A stretch of DNA of 64,000 nt, from contig JAFLTD010000001.1 of assembly GCA_022510625.1 (NCBI GenBank), positions 20,789 through 84,788 of the forward strand, given 5' to 3'. This stretch comes from Lachnospiraceae bacterium. Lineage in GTDB: Bacteria; Bacillota; Clostridia; Lachnospirales; Lachnospiraceae. Below, piece after piece: positions 35,762-45,305 of the stretch. The notes beneath the pieces are model-generated. The model made no database searches, was not told where the DNA came from, and saw nothing but the letters and a program-made list of their open reading frames with translations. How positions within the stretch are numbered: the first letter of the stretch is position 1; every line of letters begins with the position of its first letter. The translations under genes and the position numbers were made by a program.

Positions 35762-37549
35762 CTATTTCGCAACCTCAATCACCGTATTTTTCTTCTCATA
35801 GCGGTCAGGAATATTAAATCGCCATACGGTGCTGCCGTCCTCCCCCTCATCAATCTTAGCAAATCCCATAGTGTCATAGAATCGGCTGACCATGGCATTT
35901 TTAGCTGTGGGATAGTAATAGCCGATCATTGCCTCCAGACCGCATTCCCGGCACGCCTGCACCATACTGTCCATCATGGCATACTCCATATCGCGTTTTA
36001 ATACACGACAGCTCATCAGCCACAATTCCAAGTGAAGAATCTTGTCCGTATTGTCTTTCCTCCCGATCACGACAGAAACCACACCGTTATCGCCAAACTT
36101 ATCCTCCAGTTTGCCGTACCGTGTAATATACTCGTCACTGCCGGCAAATCTCTCAATATCACTCTGGGTATATCTTCTCGTCGTCAGATTGAACTGATTG
36201 CTCTTGTTGGTCAGCTGAGCGATCCTCGCCATATAGACCGCCTCAAAAGGTCTGATTGTCCCTTTCATCTCCAGAGAAAGCAGATACTCTCTGTAATCAC
36301 CAAAACTCTGCTGCTGCTTCTGTCTCTCGATGTTCGCCTTATACATCTCATTGCGTTTACGATCATCTTCGGACAGACTTGTAACCTCGAAGAATCCCGC
36401 GTGATCCAGCACCCTGATATACTGTTCGGGTGTGCCGATCTCCGGCACGGCGACACCGGGTATCTGTGTACCCACAATATCCCGTTCCGCCGGATTATCA
36501 TCAACGAACACAAGGCTGTCGGGCAGGACATTCATCTCCTCGGCAATCGCTGCAATATTCCGGCTCTTCGGCTCCCAGTTTGCCTTGATCAATATAAAAT
36601 CCCCGGGCCGCAAAATCCCATCAGGGTGATTCAATCCTGCGACAGCGTTGTCATATTCATTCTTCGAATTGACATTCAGCATCACGCCGATGTCCTGCTG
36701 CGCCTTGAGATATCCTTGAAATTCCGAATAAACCTGTCCCATTGAAGTCTCTTGTCCGATTTCCAGATTCTCCACACCATCATCTCCCACGACACCGCCC
36801 CACAGCGTATTGTCCAAATCCAGCACAAGCGATTTCTTGTTCTTTCCGAATACTGCCTTGATAATGTTGGACAGATTGTAGGCAAACTCCGGTATCGCCT
36901 GCATGCACATGGCGTATTTATACATATGCCAGTAAAAAGGATCTGCCCACTTGTCCAGACCGTATGCAGCCGAGATATAGTTGATGTCATTAACATAGAA
37001 GTCCTCATGCTCTCTCGCATATTGATAGAACTTCTCATTTAATCTGTTTATGAAACTGATGCGTCCTTGCGCATACACCGCTTCCTGATTGCCGAGTATT
37101 CTGTAAAAAGGATACTCAAAATTATTCTGAACAACAGGACAATGATACTTGTCCGCTATCTTGTCCCACATCACACGGAAGTGCTCATACTGCTCCTCCA
37201 GCATTGCATCAATCTGCTCCAAACTGTCCGAAACTCTCGGATAACCTGCTATATTGCGGTTGGACGTATGAATATATATTAAATCCGGTGCAAATTCCGT
37301 GAGCGACGGATTATCAAACATTACATCCTGAAAATATTGGGCATACTCCGATTCATAGAACACCGGCTGTATTCCCCGATTCAGCAGAAACACTTCCAGT
37401 ATTCTGACAATGTCATGGGTGGTACTTCCCCCAAGCACGGCAATTTTCTTTACCAGAAATCCTGTCCCGCTCTCTAACAGCTCTCTCTTAAGCCTCTTGG
37501 ATTTCTTGAGGATATATTCACTGTCAAAAGGATATTCCAATTCTCTCAT
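35762..37549 (-). CDS. FkbH-like HAD-IIIC protein (glyceryl-ACP loading type)
   Basis: About 595 residues. The N-terminal third is an SGNH-like alpha/beta region (KIAVLGGSTTHDIVRIL). The centre is a HAD-IIIC domain with LVLDLDNTLWGGVVGDDG (nucleophile Asp near 244), VNSKNE, and FVDDNPAERDIV. The C-terminal part resembles a GNAT-like domain (ARIAQLTNKSNQFNLTTRRYT). Characterised FkbH-type proteins take 1,3-bisphosphoglycerate and load D-glyceryl onto an ACP; the ACP gene follows directly. ATG at 37549 has GGAGG seven bases upstream. In this glycan locus the product may be a glycerate-derived acyl donor for polysaccharide modification; that last step is inference. Confidence 0.85.
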   Translation of the reverse strand: MRELEYPFDSEYILKKSKRLKRELLESGTGFLVKKIAVLGGSTTHDIVRILEVFLLNRGIQPVFYESEYAQYFQDVMFDNPSLTEFAPDLIYIHTSNRNIAGYPRVSDSLEQIDAMLEEQYEHFRVMWDKIADKYHCPVVQNNFEYPFYRILGNQEAVYAQGRISFINRLNEKFYQYAREHEDFYVNDINYISAAYGLDKWADPFYWHMYKYAMCMQAIPEFAYNLSNIIKAVFGKNKKSLVLDLDNTLWGGVVGDDGVENLEIGQETSMGQVYSEFQGYLKAQQDIGVMLNVNSKNEYDNAVAGLNHPDGILRPGDFILIKANWEPKSRNIAAIAEEMNVLPDSLVFVDDNPAERDIVGTQIPGVAVPEIGTPEQYIRVLDHAGFFEVTSLSEDDRKRNEMYKANIERQKQQQSFGDYREYLLSLEMKGTIRPFEAVYMARIAQLTNKSNQFNLTTRRYTQSDIERFAGSDEYITRYGKLEDKFGDNGVVSVVIGRKDNTDKILHLELWLMSCRVLKRDMEYAMMDSMVQACRECGLEAMIGYYYPTAKNAMVSRFYDTMGFAKIDEGEDGSTVWRFNIPDRYEKKNTVIEVAK

Positions 37550-37593
37550 CAGATGCCTCCGGCTGCTTGTTTTCTCTAACACCATTTGCGCGT

Positions 37594-37623
37594 ATTATAC
37601 CATATTTTGCATGTTTACGGCAA
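37594..37623 (-). promoter_or_regulatory. Promoter of the FkbH-ACP unit
   Basis: On the minus strand TTGCCG (37618-37623), 18 bases, perfect TATAAT (37594-37599), 45 bases upstream of the ATG at 37549. Confidence 0.5.
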
Positions 37624-37661
37624 TCATCTCTTACGAATACCAATAGGGGGACAAATACCAA

Positions 37662-37691
37662 CGGGGGCTTATCATAACCGACAAACCCCCG
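37662..37691 (-). terminator. Hairpin after the SGNH gene at 37727-38851
   Basis: CGGGGG (37662-37667) and CCCCCG (37686-37691) form a GC stem, downstream of the SGNH gene stop on the minus strand and followed by TTGGTATTTG. The U run is poor, so confidence as a terminator is moderate. A related run of five G (taccaatagggggac) precedes it as a near direct repeat. Confidence 0.5.
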
Positions 37692-37726
37692 CACCCAGCT
37701 TGTGTTGTTTTCACATGTTCGTACAC

Positions 37727-38851
37727 TTATTCCTCACGATAGAAATCCCTATTGATCCTCTTAGCTATTTCGTCGGCATATACTCTTCGCCCTAAAGTCG
37801 TCAGGTGTGTCCCGTCCTCCAGATATTTGTCCGCCGTGTATGCGTCAATATTGCTGTCTTCCATTGAATCAAAGAAGATTGTACCATCTTCGCGATACCG
37901 ATCCGCCACATATCTCGCACATCCGAAAAACTCAACCAATGTGCCGTAACCGTAATTCAGGCTATAGGAATCTCCCACGTATGCCGTCCCTTCATAGAAT
38001 TGGCAATAGTGCGGTGGAACAATCAGTATTTTCGCATCAGGAAAACTCCTTTCCAACGCGTCTACCGCAACTTCCATTGCCCCGGCATAAGTGTACGTAT
38101 TGTCGATTCCCAAAACATCCCCATTATCCAGATATATGCTCTGTGGAACCTGGCGGCTCAGGAAATCATTGATACCGTACTCTATCACAAAATAATCTGT
38201 CTTGGAGAAGTCACACTCTCTCAAGATCTTCTCTGTATCATATCCATCAAAAACACCGGGATTGATATTGCCCACGATAGCATTTACCACACCGAGAAGA
38301 CCTGTGGAACTCCACGATGCAAAATTACACGGCTCATTGGGCATCAGCGCCGCCGTGGTACCGCCTATCGACATATTATATACCTTTGCATTACATGCTT
38401 CTCCGATCAGAGTTGCTACATCCTGATTGTTTTCACGCTGATCGGCCATAATACTGTCACCCATAACGACAATCTGCATAGCATATTTACTGTCGTCCTC
38501 TGCCGGTTCTCCCGATTCCGCATCCTGTCCCGCCACCGAATCGGAAGATGTATCTTTCGCATCAGTCAATGTCTTCTCCGGTTCCGTACCGCTGATCTGC
38601 TCTCCGTTCATCTTCTCAGGGAACTCAACGCCCACACCGGGATCGCCCTGCAGATTGTTCCTCTCAGCCTGCAGTTCCTGTACCGCCTGACGGTTCTCCT
38701 CCTCCAACGCCAATCTTTCCTGCTCCATTCTGGTTTGCGCCTGTCCGTATAGGATCTCAATAATTGCAAGAATACAGAAACCTATCAGAATCACAAACAG
38801 CAAAATGCTGCTGTTACGATTGGCTTTTCTAAGATCATTCTTTTTGTCCAT
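37727..38851 (-). CDS. Membrane-anchored SGNH hydrolase
   Basis: About 374 residues from the ATG at 38851 (GGAGGT five bases upstream). One N-terminal membrane helix (SILLFVILIGFCILAIIEIL), a short coiled-coil rich in Glu/Gln, an acidic linker, then an SGNH domain: IVVMGDSIMADQREN (block I), NMSIGGTTAAL (block II), FVIEYGINDFLSR (block III) and LEDGTHLTTLGRRVYA (block V Asp-x-x-His). All catalytic positions are visible. It faces outward. Between the FkbH-ACP unit and MBOAT genes it could be the acyl-transfer or editing partner for glycan acylation. Confidence 0.88.
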   Translation of the reverse strand: MDKKNDLRKANRNSSILLFVILIGFCILAIIEILYGQAQTRMEQERLALEEENRQAVQELQAERNNLQGDPGVGVEFPEKMNGEQISGTEPEKTLTDAKDTSSDSVAGQDAESGEPAEDDSKYAMQIVVMGDSIMADQRENNQDVATLIGEACNAKVYNMSIGGTTAALMPNEPCNFASWSSTGLLGVVNAIVGNINPGVFDGYDTEKILRECDFSKTDYFVIEYGINDFLSRQVPQSIYLDNGDVLGIDNTYTYAGAMEVAVDALERSFPDAKILIVPPHYCQFYEGTAYVGDSYSLNYGYGTLVEFFGCARYVADRYREDGTIFFDSMEDSNIDAYTADKYLEDGTHLTTLGRRVYADEIAKRINRDFYREE

Positions 38852-39109
38852 GTTATACCTCCGCCTTTTCCGTTCATTCTCCGGCGATATGTAATCCGTT
38901 GTCTCATATTTTCGTGTCGCAACAAACATCTACAGCGAGAATATCACTTTCAAACTATTTTGAAAAGATATCTCACTGTTTATTAAACAATCCTTCCGCA
39001 AATCTTAAGAATTGTATTCCCCTTATGTTTGCAGCTCCCTCTGTTATTAGTATATAATGGACAAAAAAGAAATATACATAATAGAAATGTACATATGATA
39101 TGCAACCGA

Positions 39110-40045
39110 CTAATCCACGTGATTTACCCTGCGGGTAACCAACATCAGCCGATACTCAAAATCTCTTCTGTTCTTGAGTGCCATGTTGGACAGGATCAAC
39201 CCCGTAAACAGGGACTGAATCGAGGCGAGCCCGATAAATCCGCAGACAAACAGTGTAGGAAAGCGAAGCACCAGACCGGTCTCAATATAGGCAACCAGAA
39301 TCGGAATGAACAGTACTACTGCAATCATGGCAAGTACCATTGAACACAGTCCAAAGAACTCCATGGGCTTATAGTCCCGGTACAGCTTCATAATCGTGCG
39401 AAGTACTTTAAATCCGTCAGAGAATGTGTTGAGTTTGGACTCACTTCCCTCAGGCCTGTCACGATAGTCCACAATCACATTCTCAATCTGCATTTTGTTG
39501 TAGACAGCATGAATCGTCATCTCTGTCTCTATCTCGAATCCGGTAGATAAAACAGGAAAGGTTTTGACGAAACCATAGCTAAAAGCGCGATACCCGGTCA
39601 TAATATCCTTGATATCACAGTGGAAAAGCCGATTGATGCTGCTTCGTACAATCGAGTTACCGAAATTATGGAAAGGCCGCTTGTTTTCCGTAAAATATGT
39701 GGAGGACAATCTGTCACCCACTACCATGTCCGCATTGTGGTATAACACCTTATCAGCCATCTCCTTGGCGCATTCCATAGGATAGGTGTCATCGCCGTCC
39801 ACCATGATATAGCACTCCGCCTCAATCTCGCGAAACATGCGGCGGATTACATTTCCCTTACCCTGCATATACTCATACCGCACGATTGCGCCCGCCTCTT
39901 TGGCAAGTTCCACGGTACGGTCTTTAGAGTTATTGTCATAGACGTAGATCACTGCATCCGGCAGTGCCGCTTTCGCGTCTTTTACCACCTTGGTAATCGT
40001 CTTCTCCTCATTATAACATGGAATCAAAACCGCTATTTTATCCAT
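39110..40045 (-). CDS. GtrB/DPM1-like GT2 with C-terminal membrane segments
   Basis: 311 residues. Catalytic GT2 core: IAVLIPCYNEEKTITKVVKDA, VYVYDNNSKDRTVELA, MQGKGNVIRRMF and MVDGDDTYP (DGDD). Two membrane helices follow at about 228-250 and 262-285, as in undecaprenyl-phosphate glucosyl/mannosyl transferases. This type makes undecaprenyl-P-sugar inside the cell; GtrA-like and the polytopic transferase-like proteins at 31-35 kb could use it. It stands alone, with about 180 non-coding bases downstream in which I see no gene. Confidence 0.88.
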   Translation of the reverse strand: MDKIAVLIPCYNEEKTITKVVKDAKAALPDAVIYVYDNNSKDRTVELAKEAGAIVRYEYMQGKGNVIRRMFREIEAECYIMVDGDDTYPMECAKEMADKVLYHNADMVVGDRLSSTYFTENKRPFHNFGNSIVRSSINRLFHCDIKDIMTGYRAFSYGFVKTFPVLSTGFEIETEMTIHAVYNKMQIENVIVDYRDRPEGSESKLNTFSDGFKVLRTIMKLYRDYKPMEFFGLCSMVLAMIAVVLFIPILVAYIETGLVLRFPTLFVCGFIGLASIQSLFTGLILSNMALKNRRDFEYRLMLVTRRVNHVD

Positions 40046-40118
40046 TATCTTACGCAGCCTTTCAGATATATTGTCCTATTATTCTATCACATAATTACCG
40101 TCTTTACTATGCCAATTG

Positions 40119-41654
40119 TTAAAATCCCTGGTAGATAAATTCTCCCGCACTGTACCCCGGTCCGTAACACCCTAAAAGGATCACACCAAACAAAAGTGCG
40201 TACCAGATGAACCAGCGAACCGGCAGCGGACCGGCAGCCACTTTATCTCTCACGGAGCCTGTCCGCTGCAAGAGCGATACCAAATACAACAACAGGAGCG
40301 AAACTGCCGCAATGACCATCTCCACCCGGTCAAGTCCCAGCTCAAGCATGGCTCCGTTCCACAGCGAGGAAGGATTCCACACGGATACCGCCTTACCCAG
40401 CATAGCGAAAGCATCCCCTACCGATGCCGCACGGAAGAACAGATCTCCGATACACACAAGGAAAAAAGTCCTGAGAATGCGCACAATACTAACTCCCCTG
40501 CCCCTCGGATCTATGTGCCATCTGTTCATAAGGCGGTCACACAAAGGTGCCAGCAGCTCTTCCATCACAATGTAGAACCAGTGCAGCAGGCCGGAACCGA
40601 TAACGAATTTCCAATCGCCGCCGTGCCAGATACCCACAGTCAGCCACAGGATAAACATAGCTGCAAAAGTGGCGTATTGCTTACCTTTCTTCTTACCGAA
40701 CTTCTCTCTCCAGGACCGGTTCAGATTCGTGAAAAACTTTGTGCGCAGCACAGGATAGAATACATACTCCTTCATCCAAATGCCCAGCGTGATATGCCAT
40801 CTGCGCCAGTACTCTGCGATACTGCCTGCGAAAAAGGGTGTCTGAAAGTTCTCCGGCAATAGAATCCCCAAACTCTCCGACATACCGAGCACGATATCCA
40901 TACAGCCCGAAAAATCCGTATAGAGCTGAAATGCATAACAAACCGTAGCAACCCAGATAAACGTCCCCGGATAATCTCCGTAACTGCCGTACACCGTATC
41001 CACCAAGACACCGAGCCGTTCCGCAATCACCAACTTCTTAAAAAACCCCCACAACATGCGCTGGAGCCCGCGTGACACACGCCGGTAATCAAAAGCGTGC
41101 GGCTCGAAAAACTGTTCTCCGTGTTCCCTGTATTTCAGAATCGGACCCGAAATGATCACGGCAAAATACATGCCGTACAGCATCAGCTTCAGATAATTCT
41201 TCTGGGGCTCGGCAATGCCGTAATACACATCGATCACATAACCCAACAGTGAGAAAGTATAGAACGACACACCCAGCGGAATCAGAAAATCCACACTCCG
41301 GATCAATGTCTCGGAACTGCCGAACAGCCTTGCAATGCCGTCTATCGTATAGATGCCGAAATTCACATACTTAAGAACCACCAGTATGCCTATATTGACA
41401 AGAACGGTCACCAGCAGGATGCATTTGCGTCTTTGCGCATTTCCCTCAGGAACCGCCGCCAGCATACGGATACCCGCATAGCATGCCGTCACCGACACAA
41501 CGGGGTAGAGAATCAGCATACCGTTGCCGCTCAGCAGATAATACACGGCGCTGCATATGAGCAGCAGTCCCCACTGCAGTCTCTTCGGAATGAGATAGTA
41601 CAATATTAAAATGGCCGCAAAAAAACACAAAAAATAAAATGAAGTAATGCCCAT
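40119..41654 (-). CDS. MBOAT family O-acyltransferase (second copy)
   Basis: About 511 residues, many membrane helices. Motifs: VSFYTFSLLGYVIDVYYG, LYTDFSGCMDIVLGMSESLGI, YWRRWHITLGIWMKEYVFYP and LTVGIWHGGDWKFVIGSGLLHW, including the putative catalytic His in IWHGGDW. The insert between the RRWH motif and the catalytic His is longer than in the other two MBOATs here, as in DltB-like members with an extra cytoplasmic loop. The ATG at 41654 fits the family start; ATG 41666 and TTG 41672 are further upstream. Divergent from the third MBOAT gene. No DltD-like gene follows on this strand. Confidence 0.9.
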   Translation of the reverse strand: MGITSFYFLCFFAAILILYYLIPKRLQWGLLLICSAVYYLLSGNGMLILYPVVSVTACYAGIRMLAAVPEGNAQRRKCILLVTVLVNIGILVVLKYVNFGIYTIDGIARLFGSSETLIRSVDFLIPLGVSFYTFSLLGYVIDVYYGIAEPQKNYLKLMLYGMYFAVIISGPILKYREHGEQFFEPHAFDYRRVSRGLQRMLWGFFKKLVIAERLGVLVDTVYGSYGDYPGTFIWVATVCYAFQLYTDFSGCMDIVLGMSESLGILLPENFQTPFFAGSIAEYWRRWHITLGIWMKEYVFYPVLRTKFFTNLNRSWREKFGKKKGKQYATFAAMFILWLTVGIWHGGDWKFVIGSGLLHWFYIVMEELLAPLCDRLMNRWHIDPRGRGVSIVRILRTFFLVCIGDLFFRAASVGDAFAMLGKAVSVWNPSSLWNGAMLELGLDRVEMVIAAVSLLLLYLVSLLQRTGSVRDKVAAGPLPVRWFIWYALLFGVILLGCYGPGYSAGEFIYQGF

Positions 41655-41711
41655 GTTTACATCCATTCTCAATCGACTATACTATAACAAGTTTTGGTTT
41701 ATTTTAACATA

Positions 41712-41732
41712 ATTTGCATATTTAATGCAAAT
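41712..41732. promoter_or_regulatory. Inverted repeat between divergent MBOAT genes
   Basis: ATTTGCAT-ATTTA-ATGCAAAT, a perfect 8-base inverted repeat in the 119-base gap between the two divergent MBOAT genes. It is not followed by a T run, so a regulator site is more likely than a terminator; this is a guess from position and symmetry. Confidence 0.35.
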
Positions 41733-41773
41733 AAAGTAAAATTGCTTTAGCCGGTTCGGGGAGGAGGTGCCAT

Positions 41774-43219
41774 ATGCTGTTTAACTCTGTATCTTTTGCA
41801 ATATTTATTATTATCACTTTTGTGCTGTATTATCTCGTACCGCACAAATACAGATGGTGCTTTCTGCTGATTGCAAGCTATGCATTCTACATGAACCTGC
41901 ACATCGGATACGGTCTCCTGCTTCTGGCAACGACGATACTGACCTATGTGCTGGCACTGAATCTTGAGAAAGCTGAGACCACTAAACATAAGAGGCAGTG
42001 TCTTCTGAGCGGTATTCTGCCCCTGGTATTGGTACTTCTCTTCTACAAAACGGCCGGCCCCGCCATTGACCGATTGAACATGTTGATTGACGCGGGACGC
42101 CTGACTATGCAGCCGATCACTGTAAGGATTCTGCTCCCCGCAGGCGTTTCTTTCTATTTCTTTCAATCCATCGGTTATCTGATTGATGTTTATCGCGGTA
42201 AGATCGGGGCAGAACGACATTTCGGCTATTATGCGCTTTTCGTGTCCTTTTTCCCGCAGCTTCTGGCAGGGCCGATCGGGAGAGCCGACAGTCTGCTGCC
42301 TCAATATAAGGAAACACGTCCTTTTGATTACGGCAAAGTAACTTACGGCCTGAAACTGATGGCGTGGGGTTATTTCAAAAAACTGGTGATTGCCGACGTC
42401 TTTGCCGGTGTCGTCAACAAAGTATACGACAGAGCCGACATCTACGTAGGATTTGTCTTTATCGTTGTCACAGTCATGTTTGCCGTTGAAATATACTGCG
42501 ATTTTTCCGGTTATTCCGACATCGCCATCGGATGTGCCAAACTGTTCGGCATTGATCTGATGACAAACTTTAAGAGCCCCTATTTTTCCTTTTCCGTCAA
42601 AGAGTTTTGGAGTCGATGGCATATTTCACTCTCCACATGGTTCAGGGATTACGTGTATATTCCTCTCGGAGGCAACAGAGTACCGAAGTGGCGTCACTGT
42701 CTGAACCTGCTTATCACCTTCATGGTGAGCGGTTTCTGGCACGGAAGCAGCCTGACCTATATTGCCTGGGGCGGAATGCACGGGCTGTTACAGATCATAG
42801 AGACATTTGTGTACCCAAAGACGAGAAAAGGCATGCCAATCGAACGCCGCAGACATTGGTGGCAGCTTCCGATCACTTTTATCCTGCTGTGCTTTACATG
42901 GATATTCTTCAGGGCCAACAGCATACAGGATGCGGTATGGATTATATCCCGACTCTTCTGGGATGCCGCCAGGCCGTTAATCTATTTACAGACCTGTATT
43001 ATATGCCTCGGCGTGTCACGTGTAGCAGCGCTCGGCATGCTCTTGTCAGTCGCGCTTCTTGCCGCCTATGATTGCGCCTCACTGAGAGGTGACGTAATCA
43101 CTGCTCTCTCACGGCAAAAGTGCTTTATCCGATGGCCCGTATATGTGCTGTTCTTGGTTGTGATTGCACTGTTTGCACCCAAAGGAGTCGCAACTGAGTT
43201 TATATATTTCCGGTTCTAG
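41774..43219 (+). CDS. MBOAT family O-acyltransferase (third copy)
   Basis: 481 residues with GGAGGAGG just before the ATG. Motifs: LLPAGVSFYFFQSIGYLIDVY, FFPQLLAGPIGRADSLLPQ, IYCDFSGYSDIAIGCAKLFGI, EFWSRWHISLSTWFRDYVYI and VSGFWHGSSLTYIAWGGMHG (His323). The AlgI/PatA-like type. The following gene on the same strand encodes an SGNH-like partner, 71 bases downstream, making a second complete MBOAT-SGNH pair in the window. Confidence 0.93.
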   Translation: MLFNSVSFAIFIIITFVLYYLVPHKYRWCFLLIASYAFYMNLHIGYGLLLLATTILTYVLALNLEKAETTKHKRQCLLSGILPLVLVLLFYKTAGPAIDRLNMLIDAGRLTMQPITVRILLPAGVSFYFFQSIGYLIDVYRGKIGAERHFGYYALFVSFFPQLLAGPIGRADSLLPQYKETRPFDYGKVTYGLKLMAWGYFKKLVIADVFAGVVNKVYDRADIYVGFVFIVVTVMFAVEIYCDFSGYSDIAIGCAKLFGIDLMTNFKSPYFSFSVKEFWSRWHISLSTWFRDYVYIPLGGNRVPKWRHCLNLLITFMVSGFWHGSSLTYIAWGGMHGLLQIIETFVYPKTRKGMPIERRRHWWQLPITFILLCFTWIFFRANSIQDAVWIISRLFWDAARPLIYLQTCIICLGVSRVAALGMLLSVALLAAYDCASLRGDVITALSRQKCFIRWPVYVLFLVVIALFAPKGVATEFIYFRF

Positions 43220-43290
43220 TATTTCGCATAACTTCCAATTGTTTGGAAAGATGCTTATTTATGGATAACAGGAAGGTGTGATTTCATTTT

Positions 43291-44250
43291 ATGACGAAGA
43301 AATACGACGTAGTTCGCTTCACATTAAAATGCGTACTGATTCCCGCAGCGGCGGTTCTCATTATCTGTATGCTTAACAAACCGTATAAAAAAATTGATGA
43401 CCAAAAGTATATGGATATCCTCAAATTCACTTTGCTCGGAACACATTACAACGAAGTCAACATCGGCAATCTGGGCAGTTCTCACGGGATGTGTGATTTT
43501 TCCTACGACAAGATCATGGACAAAGGTTATACCTGCTTTAACTTTGGCAATACAAGCCAGAGTTACAATTATGATTATGCGGTTCTGCAAGAATTCGGAC
43601 ATTACATGACAGAAGACAGCGTACTCTTTATTCCGGTATCCTACTTTTCCTTCAACAATGAAGTGACGAGCAGCGCGGAGGCCGAGGCGATGAGCGTGCG
43701 CTATTATCATTTTCTCTCACCTGAGAACATTCCGGATTATGATCCTTATGTAGATCTCGTCACAACCAAGATGCCGATTCTTTCTGCAGGCAAAGATATT
43801 CTCAAGCTCCTCCCGGAGCTGAACACGGTTTTGACGGCACATGCGTCAAATGATGGCATCAATGTGGAAGAATTTGCACGAAGGGCACAGGATCGCTACA
43901 GCAGACATTTTGACAATAAAGACGAATACTTTATGCCGGAACGAATCGAAGAATTATATGAGATCATTGACTACTGCAAAGAGAATGGAATCACGCCTGT
44001 CCTGATTACCACACCCTTTTCGAAATACTATACCGATCTGATATCCCGGGATTTCCTTGTGCAATTCCGGGCAGCGATCGATGCGATTGCAGCTGACACG
44101 GGCGTCAGCTATTATGATTATTCCCACGACGAACGGTTCCACGAAAACTTAGTGTATTTCTCGGACTCCGACCATCTCAACGAAGAAGGCGCCGTATATT
44201 TTACGGATATATTGTGGGATGAAGTGAAGGAACTGGAACGGTTTCACTGA
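43291..44250 (+). CDS. SGNH/DltD-like membrane-anchored protein
   Basis: 319 residues, one N-terminal membrane helix (about 14-30). The outer domain has IGNLGSSHGMCDFSYDKI (GSSHG with putative nucleophile Ser), CFNFGNTSQSYNYDYAVL, VLFIPVSYFSFN, GITPVLITTPFSKYY and SDSDHLNEEGAVYF (Asp-x-x-His). This is the SGNH layout of MBOAT partners; the MBOAT gene lies directly upstream. The last seven bases overlap the convergent epimerase gene. Confidence 0.82.
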   Translation: MTKKYDVVRFTLKCVLIPAAAVLIICMLNKPYKKIDDQKYMDILKFTLLGTHYNEVNIGNLGSSHGMCDFSYDKIMDKGYTCFNFGNTSQSYNYDYAVLQEFGHYMTEDSVLFIPVSYFSFNNEVTSSAEAEAMSVRYYHFLSPENIPDYDPYVDLVTTKMPILSAGKDILKLLPELNTVLTAHASNDGINVEEFARRAQDRYSRHFDNKDEYFMPERIEELYEIIDYCKENGITPVLITTPFSKYYTDLISRDFLVQFRAAIDAIAADTGVSYYDYSHDERFHENLVYFSDSDHLNEEGAVYFTDILWDEVKELERFH

Positions 44251-45239
44251 TGATAGTATTCCCGATACCACTGCACAAATCTGCTTAAACCCTCCTCAAT
44301 CGTGGTATTGGGCTTGAAATCATAGTCTCTCATCAAATCCGTAACATCCGCACATGTCCGGTATACGTCTCCCGGCTGCATCGGCAGGAACTCTTTGACC
44401 GCAGTTTTGCCGAGACATCTCTCCAATGTCTCTATATAATCCATCAGCTTCTCCGGCTTGTTGTTGCCGATATTGTACAGCTTATATCTCACGCCTTTCT
44501 CATTCTGTGCGGGCGGATTACATAGAATGTTCTCTATGCCTTTCACAATATCATCGATATAGGTGAAATCTCTGTACATATCACCGTTGTTATAGATCTG
44601 AATCGGCTCTCCCGCCATAATCTTCTGCGTAAATTTATAATACGCCATATCCGGTCTTCCATAAGGTCCATAGACCGTGAAGAACCTGAGTCCCGTCACC
44701 GGAATGTGATACAGCTTACTGTAGGCGTGTGCCAGCAATTCATTGGATTTCTTGGTCGCCGCATAGAGGCTAACAGGCTCATCCACCTTATCCTCGGTGG
44801 AAAAGGGTACCTTCTCATTGCCGCCGTACACGGAACTGGACGAAGCATAGACGAGATGTTCCACTGGAAAATGCCTGCACCCCTCCAAGATATTAAAAAA
44901 CCCCATCATATTGGACTGCATATAGGCATCCGGATTATCGATACTGTACCGCACACCCGCCTGCGCACCCAGATTGACCACGACTTGCGGTGCATATTCC
45001 CCAAAAAACCGGAATACATCTTCCTTATCGCTCAAGTCGCCTTTGATGAACGTGTAATTCTCATATCCTCTTAAGATTTCCAGTCTGTCCGTCTTAAGCT
45101 GCACATCATAATAATCGTTCAGATTGTCAAATCCGATGACCACGGCCCCCTGATCCAGAAGGCTCCTAGACAAGTGAAATCCGATAAATCCGGCACCGCC
45201 CGTCACTAAATAAGTTTTACTGATATCAAGTGATTGCAT
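44244..45239 (-). CDS. NAD-dependent epimerase, UDP-glucuronate 4-epimerase-like
   Basis: 331-residue extended SDR. YLVTGGAGFIGFHLSRSL Rossmann motif, GFDNLNDYYDVQLK as in UDP-GlcA 4-epimerases, NLGAQAGVRYSIDNP, VYASSSSVYGGN and YAATKKSNELLAHAY with catalytic Tyr/Lys, then TVYGPYGRPDMAYYKFT. It would turn UDP-glucuronate into UDP-galacturonate. GGAGGAG precedes the ATG. The gene upstream is UDP-glucose dehydrogenase, which supplies the substrate. Confidence 0.9.
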   Translation of the reverse strand: MQSLDISKTYLVTGGAGFIGFHLSRSLLDQGAVVIGFDNLNDYYDVQLKTDRLEILRGYENYTFIKGDLSDKEDVFRFFGEYAPQVVVNLGAQAGVRYSIDNPDAYMQSNMMGFFNILEGCRHFPVEHLVYASSSSVYGGNEKVPFSTEDKVDEPVSLYAATKKSNELLAHAYSKLYHIPVTGLRFFTVYGPYGRPDMAYYKFTQKIMAGEPIQIYNNGDMYRDFTYIDDIVKGIENILCNPPAQNEKGVRYKLYNIGNNKPEKLMDYIETLERCLGKTAVKEFLPMQPGDVYRTCADVTDLMRDYDFKPNTTIEEGLSRFVQWYREYYHQ

Positions 45240-45305
45240 GTCTCCTCCTGCCGTGCCAGTACCTTACACGGTCATATATCGCGCCGGCACAGTCTTCTCA
45301 CTACA

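Noticed and set aside
37620-37700. Short CRISPR-like or tandem repeat (two taccaa-xx-ggggg units)
   Set aside because: Only two imperfect units, one of which belongs to a terminator-like hairpin; no array spacing.
38930-39109. A small gene on the plus strand in the A/T-rich gap near a TATAAT-like sequence at about 39050
   Set aside because: The only frame here overlaps the end of the GtrB-like gene in antisense and has no ribosome binding site; chance TATAAT in A/T-rich DNA is likely.
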